Of a stretch of DNA of 64,000 nucleotides, positions 47,033 to 54,960 are shown one piece after another. Both the position numbers and the translations under genes were made by a program. Below the pieces are notes generated by a model. The model was given only the letters and a program-made list of their open reading frames with translations, searched no databases and was not told the DNA's origin. Position 1 is the stretch's first letter, and the number at the start of each line of letters is the position of its first letter. The stretch comes from Xanthobacter autotrophicus Py2. Its GTDB lineage: Bacteria; Pseudomonadota; Alphaproteobacteria; Rhizobiales; Xanthobacteraceae. The DNA is taken from positions 558,001-622,000 of the forward strand of contig CP000781.1 in assembly GCA_000017645.1 (NCBI GenBank). Reading direction: 5' to 3'.

Positions 47033-47231
47033 GGCGCTGATCCCCACAGGTCGTATGCGGGAATCATAGACAAGGCATGATAGGCTCGATCTCGCGGATT
47101 CCTCGCGGGTAGCCGTTGTGATGGTTGGGGCGCGTCCCCTTACGGGACCAGGCTCTAGGCTTCGCCCCGAGCCCTGCGTTGCCTTCGGCGGAGCAGGGTC
47201 TCGGCCATCCGGTGACGATCCTTCGCGCGGA

Positions 47232-47843
47232 TCAGCGCGCCTCGTCCCGCCTCGCGGCGCGGTCAGACTTTGCGCTGGCGAAAATAGCGCAAGCCGGTTC
47301 GCCCAGCAGCCGCCGCAGCGTTGTCCGGGTAACGCCGCAAGCGGCAGCAACGCTCGTGACGGTCCGGCCGCTGGCGATAAGGTTGCGGGCATCGGCAATC
47401 TGCGCCGGGCTCAGCTTGCGCGGCCGGCCCATGACCACGCCGCGGCTGCGGGCGGCGTCCAACCCCGCGCGCGTCCGGTCCCGGATCAGCTCGCGCTCGA
47501 ATTCAGCCAGCGCCGCCAGCATGTGCAGGTAGAAGCGGCCCGCGGCGCTGGTCGTGTCGATCTGCTCTTGCAGCGACAGGAAGCCGATGCCGCGCTGCTG
47601 CAATTGCCCGACGATGTCTATCAAATCCTTGATCGACCGCCCCAGGCGGTCGAGACGCCAAACGACCAAAACGTCGCCCGCGCGCGCTGTTTTCAGCGCC
47701 CGGCGCAGGCCGGGGCGGATCACCATCGCGCCCGAAACGCCGCTGTCCTCGTGGAGCCGCTGGCATCCCGCCGCTATTAGCGCCTGCCTTTGGAGGTCGA
47801 GATTTTGGTCGCCGGTGGAAACGCGGGCGTAGCCGATCAGCAT
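47232..47843 (-). CDS. Resolvase/invertase-type serine recombinase
   Basis: A 203-residue small serine recombinase. The catalytic domain has the nucleophile Ser in IGYARVSTGDQNLDLQ, then LVVWRLDRLGRS, the E-helix region (GRFYLHMLAALAEFERELI) and a C-terminal helix-turn-helix (RTVTSVAAACGVTRTTLRRLL). This is the Tn3-resolvase/DNA-invertase architecture. It lies 199 bases upstream of the coupling-protein gene on the same strand. It may resolve multimers of the excised element or be a remnant of another transposon; no terminal repeats were found nearby. Confidence 0.92.
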   Translation of the reverse strand: MLIGYARVSTGDQNLDLQRQALIAAGCQRLHEDSGVSGAMVIRPGLRRALKTARAGDVLVVWRLDRLGRSIKDLIDIVGQLQQRGIGFLSLQEQIDTTSAAGRFYLHMLAALAEFERELIRDRTRAGLDAARSRGVVMGRPRKLSPAQIADARNLIASGRTVTSVAAACGVTRTTLRRLLGEPACAIFASAKSDRAARRDEAR

Positions 47844-48001
47844 GGCGGGAGGTTCATAAATGTTCCTTTTCGGACCATCGCCGAAAGATGGGCCGCAATA
47901 CGAAAAATCTACTTGTAATGCATTGTATTTATTGAATGATATTATTGTTCAGTATTTCTCAACGAATCACCTAATATAGTGATCTATATAGGAAGGGTTT
48001 C
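47844..48001. promoter_or_regulatory. AT-rich promoter region before the secreted protein genes
   Basis: A strongly AT-rich stretch (for example TTGTATTTATTGAATGATAT) between the leftward resolvase and the rightward secreted protein pair. It ends in a near-palindrome at 47970-47992 (CCTAATATAG, TGAT, CTATATAGG). The likely promoter and operator of 48002-49728. Confidence 0.5.
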
Positions 48002-48331
48002 ATGCGCTATACGCAAGTATTTTATTGTCATTTTGCTATTCTTTGCTTTTTGGCGCTGGCTGGCCCGGCCCGCGCGGACACGGTCGCGGCCGCTGCGACG
48101 GCGCAGCCCGCGGGCGCGCCGCAGGACCGCACGGCGATCGTCGAAGACGATGTTGCCGGCGCGTTCCGCTTCATCATCGACGGGCGGGAAGTGGCGCGGC
48201 TCGACACCGAGGGGCTTCATGTCCGCAAAAGCGTGACCTATGGCGGCACCATCAATGATGTCGGCGAGGCGTTCTACGAAAAGACCCTGGTCGATAAACC
48301 TGCGCGGGCCCACGCAGAGGGAGCGCGCTAA
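48002..48331 (+). CDS. Small exported hypothetical protein
   Basis: A 109-residue protein with a clear signal peptide (hydrophobic FYCHFAILCFLALAGPARAD, cleavage after ARA). The mature part has a predicted beta-rich section (AFRFIIDGREVARLDTEGLHV) that recalls the sequences found in phage tail-fibre or shaft regions. GGAAGGG lies just upstream of ATG 48002. It overlaps the next gene by one base (TAATG), so the two are an operon. Confidence 0.68.
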   Translation: MRYTQVFYCHFAILCFLALAGPARADTVAAAATAQPAGAPQDRTAIVEDDVAGAFRFIIDGREVARLDTEGLHVRKSVTYGGTINDVGEAFYEKTLVDKPARAHAEGAR

Positions 48332-49728
48332 TGCGGAGCATCCTGCTGGCTGCCATGCTGATGCTGGGTATGGCCTCTCCTGCCAGAGCGCAGCTGGTGG
48401 GGACGGATACCGCGCCAGGATCGTCTTGTGCGGGATTTCCCGATGGCGCGACCCGCATGACAGCGGATGCCGATCTTGACGGGAAAGATGTCGTGCTGGT
48501 CTGCGACGGAACGACCTGGAACGCGGTCAGTGGCAGCAGCGGTGGCAACACCTTCTCATTCCGTGCATCGGGGGGGTCGACAACATCCAACTCGCTATCG
48601 CTTGTCACTAATCTCAGCCAGAACTATGACCCGAATTCGGTTTGGGATGAAAGCGGCGCGGCTGATCGATACCAACCGACAGAGGCTGGCGACTATTTTA
48701 TATATTTGACCGCCAATGGTAACGGTTGCGCCAATCTCCAAGTAGACGCTGAAATCAGATTGAACTCGACTGCCGTTGCCTCTACTGGCGTCGACGGACC
48801 GGATCAGCCTGGTGTTGCGCTGAGCACGGTTGTTAATATGAATGGCACGACCGATTACATTCGGTTCTATGCCACCGATAATGGGGAGTGCTCGACTATT
48901 GAGAACATCCAGGTCGGCGGCTTCAAGATTAGTGGCGGCGGGAGCGGCGGCGGGGGTGGCGGAGCTTCTGTGCTGAATGACCTCACAGATGTTGATACCG
49001 CCGGCTTAGCTGATGGCAAGGTGCTTATGTATAGCGCTGGTGCGTCGGGCTGGGTGCCCGGAACGGTTTCAGGAGGGGGCAGTACCGATGTCTCATTCTA
49101 TGCATACCAGACCAGTGGCCAGTCGATCCCGGGCGGCGCTATCCAGACTGCAATTAATTTTGGCGCCGAGAGATTCGACACAAATAACAATTTCAATCTG
49201 ACAACAGATCGATTTACGCCAACAGTCGCTGGCAAATATATTCTGACGGCAGCCTCAGATATCAATGGCCTGACAAGCGGGTATGCGGCTGAGGTCAGCA
49301 TATATAAAAATGGAAGCCTATATGCGTGGGGCTCGCTGGCCGATTCAACTAACGGCGAATCGATGTCTGTCGTTAGTGTTGTTGCAGATGCAAATGGATC
49401 GACTGATTATTTCCAGGTTTATATAATAAACATAGATAGCTCTTCACATTCTACGGGCGCTGGCGCCGATACCACTTACTTCACCGGCGCTCTTGTTGGA
49501 GGTGGTGGCGGGGGCGCGCCGACCTGCACTACGCGCTCGTTTTCTGGTGTGGGAACCACTATAAGCGTGTCGTGCCAGGCTAGCGAAATTCTCACAGGCG
49601 GCGGATGCAAATCAGCCTCCACGCCCATTACCGACAATAACTATCCAAGCGCAGCCGATACATGGACCTGTAGTTTCGACGCTTCGTCAGCTAGCAATGG
49701 AGTGTATGCTATTTGCTGCGCCTTCTAA
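48331..49728 (+). CDS. Secreted protein with two C1q-like beta-sandwich domains
   Basis: A 465-residue exported protein with signal peptide MRSILLAAMLMLGMASPARA. Two similar domains follow, at about 70-205 and 250-390. Each has the C1q/TNF-like pattern of aromatic strands and a Gly-Tyr strand (RYQPTEAGDYFIYLTANGNG and RFTPTVAGKYILTAASDING), a strand with N-G turn, and a closing strand (IQVGGFKI, YFTGALVGG). They are separated by Gly-rich linkers (GGGSGGGGGG) and followed by a Cys-containing tail (CTTRSFSG, CQASEILTGGGCKS, CSFDAS, CCAF). Likely a surface or tail-fibre-like binding protein. Codon usage is less GC-rich than in neighbouring genes. Confidence 0.75.
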   Translation: MRSILLAAMLMLGMASPARAQLVGTDTAPGSSCAGFPDGATRMTADADLDGKDVVLVCDGTTWNAVSGSSGGNTFSFRASGGSTTSNSLSLVTNLSQNYDPNSVWDESGAADRYQPTEAGDYFIYLTANGNGCANLQVDAEIRLNSTAVASTGVDGPDQPGVALSTVVNMNGTTDYIRFYATDNGECSTIENIQVGGFKISGGGSGGGGGGASVLNDLTDVDTAGLADGKVLMYSAGASGWVPGTVSGGGSTDVSFYAYQTSGQSIPGGAIQTAINFGAERFDTNNNFNLTTDRFTPTVAGKYILTAASDINGLTSGYAAEVSIYKNGSLYAWGSLADSTNGESMSVVSVVADANGSTDYFQVYIINIDSSSHSTGAGADTTYFTGALVGGGGGGAPTCTTRSFSGVGTTISVSCQASEILTGGGCKSASTPITDNNYPSAADTWTCSFDASSASNGVYAICCAF

Positions 49729-50217
49729 GTTGATGCGATGTGATGGGTCTTTACGGCTATCATCATCATGCTCTTCCTCAGTGCCTCGGTGCATGCAGAC
49801 TGCGCCGGTTCAGCGCAATCTCAAGCACGGCTACCTGCAACACAAAGGTGCCACGGCATGCCGCGATTCATGTCCAGTTATGTATTCCAGCTCTTCGCAC
49901 GTTCGCCCGTTGCAGGGGCGACGGTCTTGCGGTAGTTGCCTGCGGGTTTGGCAGCCTGAGACTTTTTGCCTGACCACCCGCTCCTTTCGCCACACAGGGA
50001 TTTCCCTCGACATTCACGCCCCGTCCTGATCGGGCGCGCTGCCGGTTCAAGGCCAAGCCCCTTCGGGGTGGCGCGCGGGTATCCCCGACCTTCGGTCGCC
50101 TTGCGCCCTGCAAGCCGGGTGATTCCCCTCCCGCGCGCCAGCCGTGAACCGTCTGCTTCTCCGCCCGCTCCTGGAGAAGGCGTGTCGAGGAAAACCCATA
50201 GCGAAAGGAGCTACATC
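49729..50217 (+). promoter_or_regulatory. Long intergenic leader before the small gene 50218
   Basis: About 490 bases without a supported gene. From 50032 on it holds weaker versions of the leader blocks seen before ardC and parB: GGGCGCGCTGCCGGTTCAA at 50032-50050, GTGTCGAGGAAAACCC at 50182-50197 and the ribosome site GCGAAAGGAG at 50201-50210. The upstream 300 bases show nothing recognisable. Confidence 0.5.
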
Positions 50218-50454
50218 ATGACACGCAAGTTCGAAAAAGCCGCCAAGCCCGAAACCGAGTACCGTCCACCGGCCTTCATCGCCTACCACGTCGACGAACG
50301 CGGCAAGAAGAAGTTCTGGACCCGCATCGGCGCCGCCTGGCGCCACCAGAAGGGCGACGGCCTGACCCTCCGGCTCGATCTGCTGCCGGCCACCGGCGGA
50401 CGGATCGTCCTGCGGGCCCCGTCCGAAACCCCCGACGAGGAGGCGGGCGCGTAA
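50218..50454 (+). CDS. Small hypothetical protein
   Basis: A 78-residue basic protein, MTRKFEKAAKPETEYRPPAF, with a beta-rich core (IAYHVDERGKKKFWTRIGAAWRH, GDGLTLRLDLLPATGGRIVL). The sequence looks like a complete small domain; similar short proteins occur in alphaproteobacterial conjugative elements, but no named family is assigned. A very strong ribosome site (GCGAAAGGAG) and the shared leader support expression. It is followed after 30 bases by the next small gene. Confidence 0.7.
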   Translation: MTRKFEKAAKPETEYRPPAFIAYHVDERGKKKFWTRIGAAWRHQKGDGLTLRLDLLPATGGRIVLRAPSETPDEEAGA

Positions 50455-50484
50455 GCGCCCCCTCCCACCTTCTGGAGGTTCATC

Positions 50485-50694
50485 ATGATCATCATGCACC
50501 GCATCGAAACCGCCCGCGCCGCGCTGGCGCGCGCCGCCCGGGTCCGCGGGACCGCGCCGGTCTATGCCGAGGACGAAGTCATCGACCTGTTGGTCGATAT
50601 CCGCCACCTCTGCGATGCCGCCGGCATCGACTTCGCCCGCTGCAACTACCTCTCGCGCAACCACTACCACCACGAAACCGGGAGCGCGTCATGA
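50485..50694 (+). CDS. Small hypothetical protein
   Basis: A 69-residue helical protein (MIIMHRIETARAALARAARV, DEVIDLLVDIRHLCDAAGID). GGAGG lies a few bases upstream of ATG 50485. The stop overlaps the next start by ATGA. Function unknown; part of the small-gene operon 50218-50999. Confidence 0.65.
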   Translation: MIIMHRIETARAALARAARVRGTAPVYAEDEVIDLLVDIRHLCDAAGIDFARCNYLSRNHYHHETGSAS

Positions 50695-50999
50695 CGCGCT
50701 CCCTCCAAACCTTCCGGATGCAATGGCGGGGGATCGTCGTCGAAATCCAGTACGAGGCCGATTGGCTCGGCACGTTGCGCGCGCCGCGCGTCGGCCACCT
50801 GTCCATCACGGCGATATCGCCAGAGTGCGCGGCACTGCCAATCACGGAGACCGGGTATCGGTCGCATTTCATCGACCCCGCTGCGGTGGAGGAGGCGGGC
50901 GGGCCAGTGGCCTACGTCACCGCCTGGCTGGACCGCGCTGCGCAGGGTGCCGCCTGGAAGGCGCATGAAGACGCGGCGCGCCAGATGTCGTTGTTCTAG
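50691..50999 (+). CDS. Small hypothetical protein
   Basis: A 102-residue protein starting MTRSLQTFRMQWRGIVVEIQ, mixed alpha/beta, with a pattern (IVVEIQYEADW, HLSITAISPE, GYRSHFIDPAAVEEAGG, VAYVTAWLDRAA) that suggests a compact fold. Ends RQMSLF. No named family. Coupled to the preceding gene by ATGA overlap. Last gene of its operon before the hairpin at 51017. Confidence 0.65.
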   Translation: MTRSLQTFRMQWRGIVVEIQYEADWLGTLRAPRVGHLSITAISPECAALPITETGYRSHFIDPAAVEEAGGPVAYVTAWLDRAAQGAAWKAHEDAARQMSLF

Positions 51000-51016
51000 C
51001 GGCGTGGACAAAAAGA

Positions 51017-51047
51017 AACGGCGCGGGAGCCTGGCTCCCGCGCCGTT
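51017..51047 (-). terminator. Terminator between convergent genes
   Basis: A perfect 14-bp stem AACGGCGCGGGAGC (51017-51030) with its complement (51034-51047) and a 3-nt loop. On the minus strand it is followed by a T-rich run (TTTCTTTTTG), so it is a good terminator for the SprT-like gene; it may also stop rightward transcripts. Confidence 0.85.
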
Positions 51048-51065
51048 GTACGTTTCCTGAGGTGC

Positions 51066-51743
51066 TTATTCGGAGGGCGTCATCAGGGCGTTGTCCGTGC
51101 CGCACAGCAGCCGGACATCGTGCTTCGCCCAGGCCTTGAGGTCGCAGACCGGGCAGGCATAGCGTACGCGCCTGCCGCTCTTCGGGGCCGCGGGCTCGGC
51201 TTCGCCCTCGCCTCCGGCAGGCGCGGCTTCAGGCGCATCCTTCCAGACCAGCGCAAATCCCTTGCCGAGCAGCTTGTCCGCCGCGAGGTCAAACGGACCC
51301 GCGGCGACAATGTAGTGGCTGACGGCCTCGCCCGTCTCCTTGCCGCCCTCCACCCCGGTGTCGGACGGCTGGAGCCCGAGCGCCTTCATCTTCTCCGCCC
51401 ATTCCCGGTTATGGTAGCGCCCGCGTCCCGGCTGGCCCTCGTGGCGTTGCCACTGATGGACAATCTCGTGGACCAGCGTCCCGAGAATGTCTTTCTGGGA
51501 CCGGCTCGCAAAATGCATCGGGTTCAGGGCGATCTCGTCGGCCACCTGGCCAGCCTCGTTCGCAAAGCGCCCGCCTGCGAAATACCCGAATGTCCCCTTG
51601 CGCCTCTGGAAGGTGATCAGCGCGTTCGGCAGCATGCCGCCGAACAGCGCCTTGTTGAAATACTCATGCGCCTGCTGGAGACGGTCATAGGTCTCCTTCG
51701 TCGGCTTGATCAAAAGCGTGACCGGATCGACGGAAACGTTCAT
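51066..51743 (-). CDS. SprT-like metalloprotein with C-terminal zinc ribbon
   Basis: A 225-residue cytoplasmic protein. The SprT-like domain (about 10-140) has TLLIKPTKETYDRLQQAHEY, FQRRKGTFGYFAGGRF and the zinc motif LVHEIVHQWQRHEG with HEIVH, followed by the distal His in YHNREWAEKMKALGL. The C-terminus has a zinc ribbon-like pair (YACPVCDLKAWAKHDVRLLCG), where only three Cys are evident. SprT/Spartan-like proteins act on DNA-protein crosslinks; on a conjugative element it could handle relaxase adducts or be an antidefence factor. AAAGGA lies upstream of ATG 51743. Confidence 0.82.
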   Translation of the reverse strand: MNVSVDPVTLLIKPTKETYDRLQQAHEYFNKALFGGMLPNALITFQRRKGTFGYFAGGRFANEAGQVADEIALNPMHFASRSQKDILGTLVHEIVHQWQRHEGQPGRGRYHNREWAEKMKALGLQPSDTGVEGGKETGEAVSHYIVAAGPFDLAADKLLGKGFALVWKDAPEAAPAGGEGEAEPAAPKSGRRVRYACPVCDLKAWAKHDVRLLCGTDNALMTPSE

Positions 51744-51995
51744 CGGTGGAGCATCCTTTCCGCCGGCCCCTTCTTTGGAATGCACATTCCAAATTCAGAT
51801 CAGTGCCGGCTGCGATGTCCCCAGAATGTGGTTGCGATTGAACCTCCGTTTCCTCGCGCATTCCTCGTTATTTCTGTTGATGAAAGTGTAATGTACAAAG
51901 CATCTTTGATTGATTATGTTTGCATGTACATTTCCAATTCCGCCCCACCTTGTGTCATAATGGTAGAGAGGGGCAAAAACCGGCCGGGTTGAGCA

Positions 51996-52051
51996 CAAGG
52001 TGTGCGCGGTACTACCGCGCTCACCTTGCCGGGGGAACTCTCCGGTTCCCC
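51996..52051. repeat. Near-perfect 33-bp palindrome plus 20-bp inverted repeat
   Basis: First palindrome 51996-52028: arms CAAGGTG-T-GCGCGGTA and TACCGCGC-T-CACCTTG around a single central C, complementary except for one T-T position. Three bases on, GGGGAAC (52032-52038) and GTTCCCC (52045-52051) with a 6-nt spacer. Such paired repeats are typical of relaxase recognition regions. Confidence 0.75.
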
Positions 52052-52186
52052 GCGGACCCCCTCAGGGCATCCCCACAGCCGCGGCGCCCGTCCTTGTGAC
52101 GGTCTATCGGCAGGGGATGCAGTCAGCCGCGCCGGGCATCGAGCCCTTCGCAGCTGAGGCACCGTGTTCGGCGGTGCATCCCGACA

Positions 52187-52336
52187 CAGGGAGACTGCCG
52201 CTCTCCCTGGACCCATCGCGCAAAGGGGCTGGCCGCGCCCCCTTGCAACCCACGGCCCGGGCCTTCGCGCCCTGGACCACGACCGCTGTGTCGGCAGCGG
52301 CTTCGAGCAAAGGGGAGATGCCGGCTCTCCCTTTGC
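52187..52336. repeat. Three consecutive hairpins with similar 7-nt loops
   Basis: Hairpin 1: CAGGGAGA/TCTCCCTG (52187-52209), loop CTGCCGC. Hairpin 2: GCAAAGGGGC/GCCCCCTTGC (52220-52246), one mismatch, loop TGGCCGC. Hairpin 3: GCAAAGGGGAGA/TCTCCCTTTGC (52307-52336), one bulge, loop TGCCGGC. Arms and loops are alike although the linkers differ, which points to selection for structure in DNA or RNA. Confidence 0.65.
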
Positions 52337-52478
52337 AATTCCATCGTCCGGGCATGGCGCTCCCCGGAACCCTCGCCCTGCATGGTGCGGCGGCGTGGCG
52401 ATGGCGGCGGCACGGCCTCGGGCACGCGCGTGGAAAGCGCGTGGAATCGGGCTGGCGTTGCGCCGCTATTGCTATGGC

Positions 52479-52808
52479 ATGACGGAGAAGAGCAAACGTG
52501 AAGCCCCGATATCCTACCGCCCCCCGCAGGAACTGCGGGCGCAATTCCGGGCGCGGGTCGAGGAATCGGGGCTCTCCGTCAATGCCTTCATCACCGCCGC
52601 CGTGTTCGGCGAGGACGCGCCCGCACCGGCCCGGCGCGTGTCGGCATCGCGGGCCGATATAGCCCGCCTGCTGGCCCAGACCGCGCTGCTGGGCGCGCAG
52701 CTGAAAGGGCTGGGGCCGGATGCCGATGACGCTCTGGTCGCCGAGGCTATTCGCGACCTCCATGAAATCCGCGCCGCCTGCCTCAAGACGTTGGGACGCT
52801 CGCCATGA
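52479..52808 (+). CDS. MobC-like relaxosome accessory protein
   Basis: A 109-residue protein, MTEKSKREAPISYRPPQELR, with an N-terminal ribbon-helix-helix-like part (FRARVEESGLSVNAFITAAVFG) and a helical C-terminus (ADIARLLAQTALLGAQLKGLG). This is the plan of MobC and similar accessory proteins that bind oriT and help the relaxase. The ATG at 52479 is selected; the longer frame to 52164 crosses the hairpin region. It overlaps the relaxase start by ATGA. Confidence 0.78.
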   Translation: MTEKSKREAPISYRPPQELRAQFRARVEESGLSVNAFITAAVFGEDAPAPARRVSASRADIARLLAQTALLGAQLKGLGPDADDALVAEAIRDLHEIRAACLKTLGRSP

Positions 52809-54493
52809 TCCCCAAGGCGAGCCAGCGCGGCGGCGGCCAGGACCTCGCCACCCATCTGCTGAACGCCTTCGACAATGAATATGTCGAAGTGGCCGAGGTC
52901 TCGGGCGCGATTGCGCCGGATTTGCACGGGGCCTTCGCCGAATGGGAGGCCGTCGCCCACGGGCTGACCCGCTGCCGCAATTATCTCTACAGCCTGTCGA
53001 TCAACCCGGACCCCGAGCATGGCCCCTTAAGCCGCGACCAGTATCGCGCCTATGCCGACCGCGTGGAAAAGGCGCTCGGCTTGGAGGGGCAGCCCCGGGC
53101 CTTGGTGTTCCACATCAAGGACGGCCGCGAGCATTGCCATGTCGTCTGGTCCCGGATCGACTACCAGACCGAGAAGGCCGTCCACATCGCCTTCGACCGC
53201 GAAAAGCTCATGATGGTGACCCGGGAGTTCGCCCGCGAACACGGTCTCGCGCTGCCAAAGGGCTATGGGCCGGAGCGCTCTGACGAGCCGCGCCGGAAGG
53301 CGTCGGCCTATGAACGGGCGCAGGAACGCGCGACCGGCCTGTCCAAGGAAGAGCGCATGGTCATGGTCACGCAGGCCTGGCGCCAGAGCGACAGCCCGCG
53401 TGCCTTCGTCCGCGCGCTGGAGGACATGGGTTACATCCTCGCCACCGGCAACCGGCCCTATGTCCTGGTCGATATCTACGGCGCCATGAACGCGCTGCCG
53501 AAGCTGATCGACGATCGCGCGGTCCGCACGAAGGACATTCGCGCGTTTCTGAGCAAGGCGTTTCCGCCGGAGTCGCTGCCGACGGTGGACGAGGCGCGCG
53601 CCCTGGCGGCGCAGCACCGCAAAGCCCGGGAGCAGTTCGCCAAGGCCCGTGATGACGGCAGGCAGCGCGAACAACTCGCCCGGGCCCAGGCCGTCCGCCG
53701 TGAAAAGCTCATCGTCGAGCAGGCCGCGAAACGCGCGCGGCAGGAAGAGGAGCGGCGCGCTCTTGCCCGGCAGCAATTAGCGGAGCGGCAATATCAGCGC
53801 GGGCAGTATCTGGCCGAGGTCTCCCGCATCCGGCAGCGGCGAGCGGAGGCGCGGCCCACCGGGCTTGCCGCCTTCCTGGGGCGGGTGACCGGCGTCAGCG
53901 CTGTGATCCGGCAGGTACATCGCTATCAGGATGCCCGCCGCTATCTCGCCTTCCGGAATGAGAAGCGCGCGCTTACCGCCCGGCAGGGGCACGAGGTCGC
54001 GGACCTGGAGCGGCGCCACGCCATGCAGGCGCTCGACATGGCACGCCATGTCAAAGCGCTCGATACAGTGGACGCCCGCGAACGAAAGGCGCTGGAGGAG
54101 CGGCGCGTCCGCGAGCAGCGCGCGCAGGATCGCGGCAGCGCGCAGCACATGCCGGCTCTTTCGCTGGACCTCAAGCCGCGCGGGCGGGGCGCATCGGTAC
54201 GCAAGGCCAAGAACCGGCATCAGGACACTTTGCGCGGACGCGAGGATCGTTTGCCCCGCGGGCCGGCTGTGCCAGGCCTGAAAGAAGATATGGCTCGCGC
54301 CGCCCAGCCGCCGCCCGGACGGGAAGAGGCGGTTGACCTGCGTAGCGCCTTCGCGCAGGCCGCCGATGACGGGCGCGGTGATGGCGGTGATGGCGGAGAC
54401 GATGGCCGCATCACGGTCACGCGCGCGACGCGCCGTGGCGAGCGGGAGCGGACACGAGGCCGCAAACGCGGCGATTTCGAGCGGGAGCGGTAG
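52805..54493 (+). CDS. Relaxase/mobilisation nuclease
   Basis: A 562-residue HUH-type relaxase that would nick oriT and bind the 5' end covalently. The N-terminal catalytic domain (about 1-165) has MIPKASQRGGGQDLATHLLN, NYLYSLSINPD and the metal-binding His motif VFHIKDGREHCHVVWSRID. The middle has a helix-rich region (ERMVMVTQAWRQSDSPRAFVRALEDMGYIL), and the C-terminal half is a long Arg/Gln/Glu-rich coiled coil (QREQLARAQAVRREKLIVEQ). It is the main evidence that this region is transferable. The MOB subclass cannot be fixed by eye. Coupled to the MobC-like gene by ATGA. Confidence 0.88.
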   Translation: MIPKASQRGGGQDLATHLLNAFDNEYVEVAEVSGAIAPDLHGAFAEWEAVAHGLTRCRNYLYSLSINPDPEHGPLSRDQYRAYADRVEKALGLEGQPRALVFHIKDGREHCHVVWSRIDYQTEKAVHIAFDREKLMMVTREFAREHGLALPKGYGPERSDEPRRKASAYERAQERATGLSKEERMVMVTQAWRQSDSPRAFVRALEDMGYILATGNRPYVLVDIYGAMNALPKLIDDRAVRTKDIRAFLSKAFPPESLPTVDEARALAAQHRKAREQFAKARDDGRQREQLARAQAVRREKLIVEQAAKRARQEEERRALARQQLAERQYQRGQYLAEVSRIRQRRAEARPTGLAAFLGRVTGVSAVIRQVHRYQDARRYLAFRNEKRALTARQGHEVADLERRHAMQALDMARHVKALDTVDARERKALEERRVREQRAQDRGSAQHMPALSLDLKPRGRGASVRKAKNRHQDTLRGREDRLPRGPAVPGLKEDMARAAQPPPGREEAVDLRSAFAQAADDGRGDGGDGGDDGRITVTRATRRGERERTRGRKRGDFERER

Positions 54494-54554
54494 AGACATT
54501 GCCCGCAGCACTTTGTGCGTGTTCATATGCCGCGAGACAGACTCGGGGGCTGGC

Positions 54555-54827
54555 ATGGAGAGGTTCGAGAAAGAGCGCATGGAGGCGCTCGCCGCGCGCC
54601 GGGCGGAGTGGCAGGACAGCGGGGAGACGCTGGAAGAGCGCTTCGGGCCGGGCTCCTTTGGCTGTCACGAGGCCCTGCATGTCACTCATCTGGTCGTCGA
54701 TCTGATCGAGCGCGAGCTGGTCCAGCACAGCGCCGTCCTGCTCGATCCATCGTGGTTTGACAGGATTCGGGAAGCGCAGGCGTTGCTTTACAGAGCCTAC
54801 CAGGAGGCTGGAGCGCGGCATTTGTGA
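54555..54827 (+). CDS. Small hypothetical protein downstream of relaxase
   Basis: A 90-residue helical, charged protein, MERFEKERMEALAARRAEWQ, with GCHEALHVTHLVVDLIERELV and a polar C-terminus. No named family. The ATG at 54555 is in frame with a longer open frame that overlaps the relaxase; GGGGG just upstream may serve as ribosome site. Last gene of the mobilisation operon. Confidence 0.6.
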   Translation: MERFEKERMEALAARRAEWQDSGETLEERFGPGSFGCHEALHVTHLVVDLIERELVQHSAVLLDPSWFDRIREAQALLYRAYQEAGARHL

Positions 54828-54932
54828 GCGAGACGGCGATCGCCGGATTTTGAGCAGCGACGGTAGCGCGTCCGCCCTCCATTTTTGCATCACCCAGCAC
54901 TTGCGCTTTCACCGCGATTTCATCCAATAAGT

Positions 54933-54951
54933 CCAAAATAGCTCTTTTTGG
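54933..54951. promoter_or_regulatory. Inverted repeat before the Phd antitoxin gene
   Basis: CCAAAA (54933-54938) and TTTTGG (54946-54951) with a 7-nt spacer, ending nine bases before the antitoxin start. Phd/YefM proteins repress their own promoters through palindromes, so this is a candidate site. Confidence 0.4.
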
Positions 54952-54960
54952 GCGAGTCGA

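Larger units (their letters stand above)
51744..52478. other. Long non-coding region before the mobilisation genes, oriT candidate
   Basis: About 735 bases with no supported gene, placed directly upstream of mobC-relaxase. The first 200 bases are AT-richer and carry the SprT promoter. The rest is dense in inverted repeats: 51996-52028, 52032-52051 and three hairpins at 52187-52336 (listed separately). This location and structure fit an origin of transfer. No recognised nic consensus was found, so the nick site cannot be placed. Confidence 0.55.

Noticed and set aside
47033..47398. N-terminal extension of the coupling ATPase
   Set aside because: It overlaps the resolvase gene, is Arg/Pro-rich and has no membrane helix; ATG 47032 is more plausible.
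49697..50029. ORFs in the gap after the C1q-like protein
   Set aside because: They overlap the end of that gene or lack start signals; composition is unlike a protein.
52164..52478. N-terminal extension of the MobC-like frame
   Set aside because: It would translate through the hairpin cluster and has no recognisable domain; ATG 52479 begins the conserved part.
52104..52763. 219-codon minus-strand frame across the hairpin region
   Set aside because: It overlaps the MobC-like gene antisense and shows no motif.
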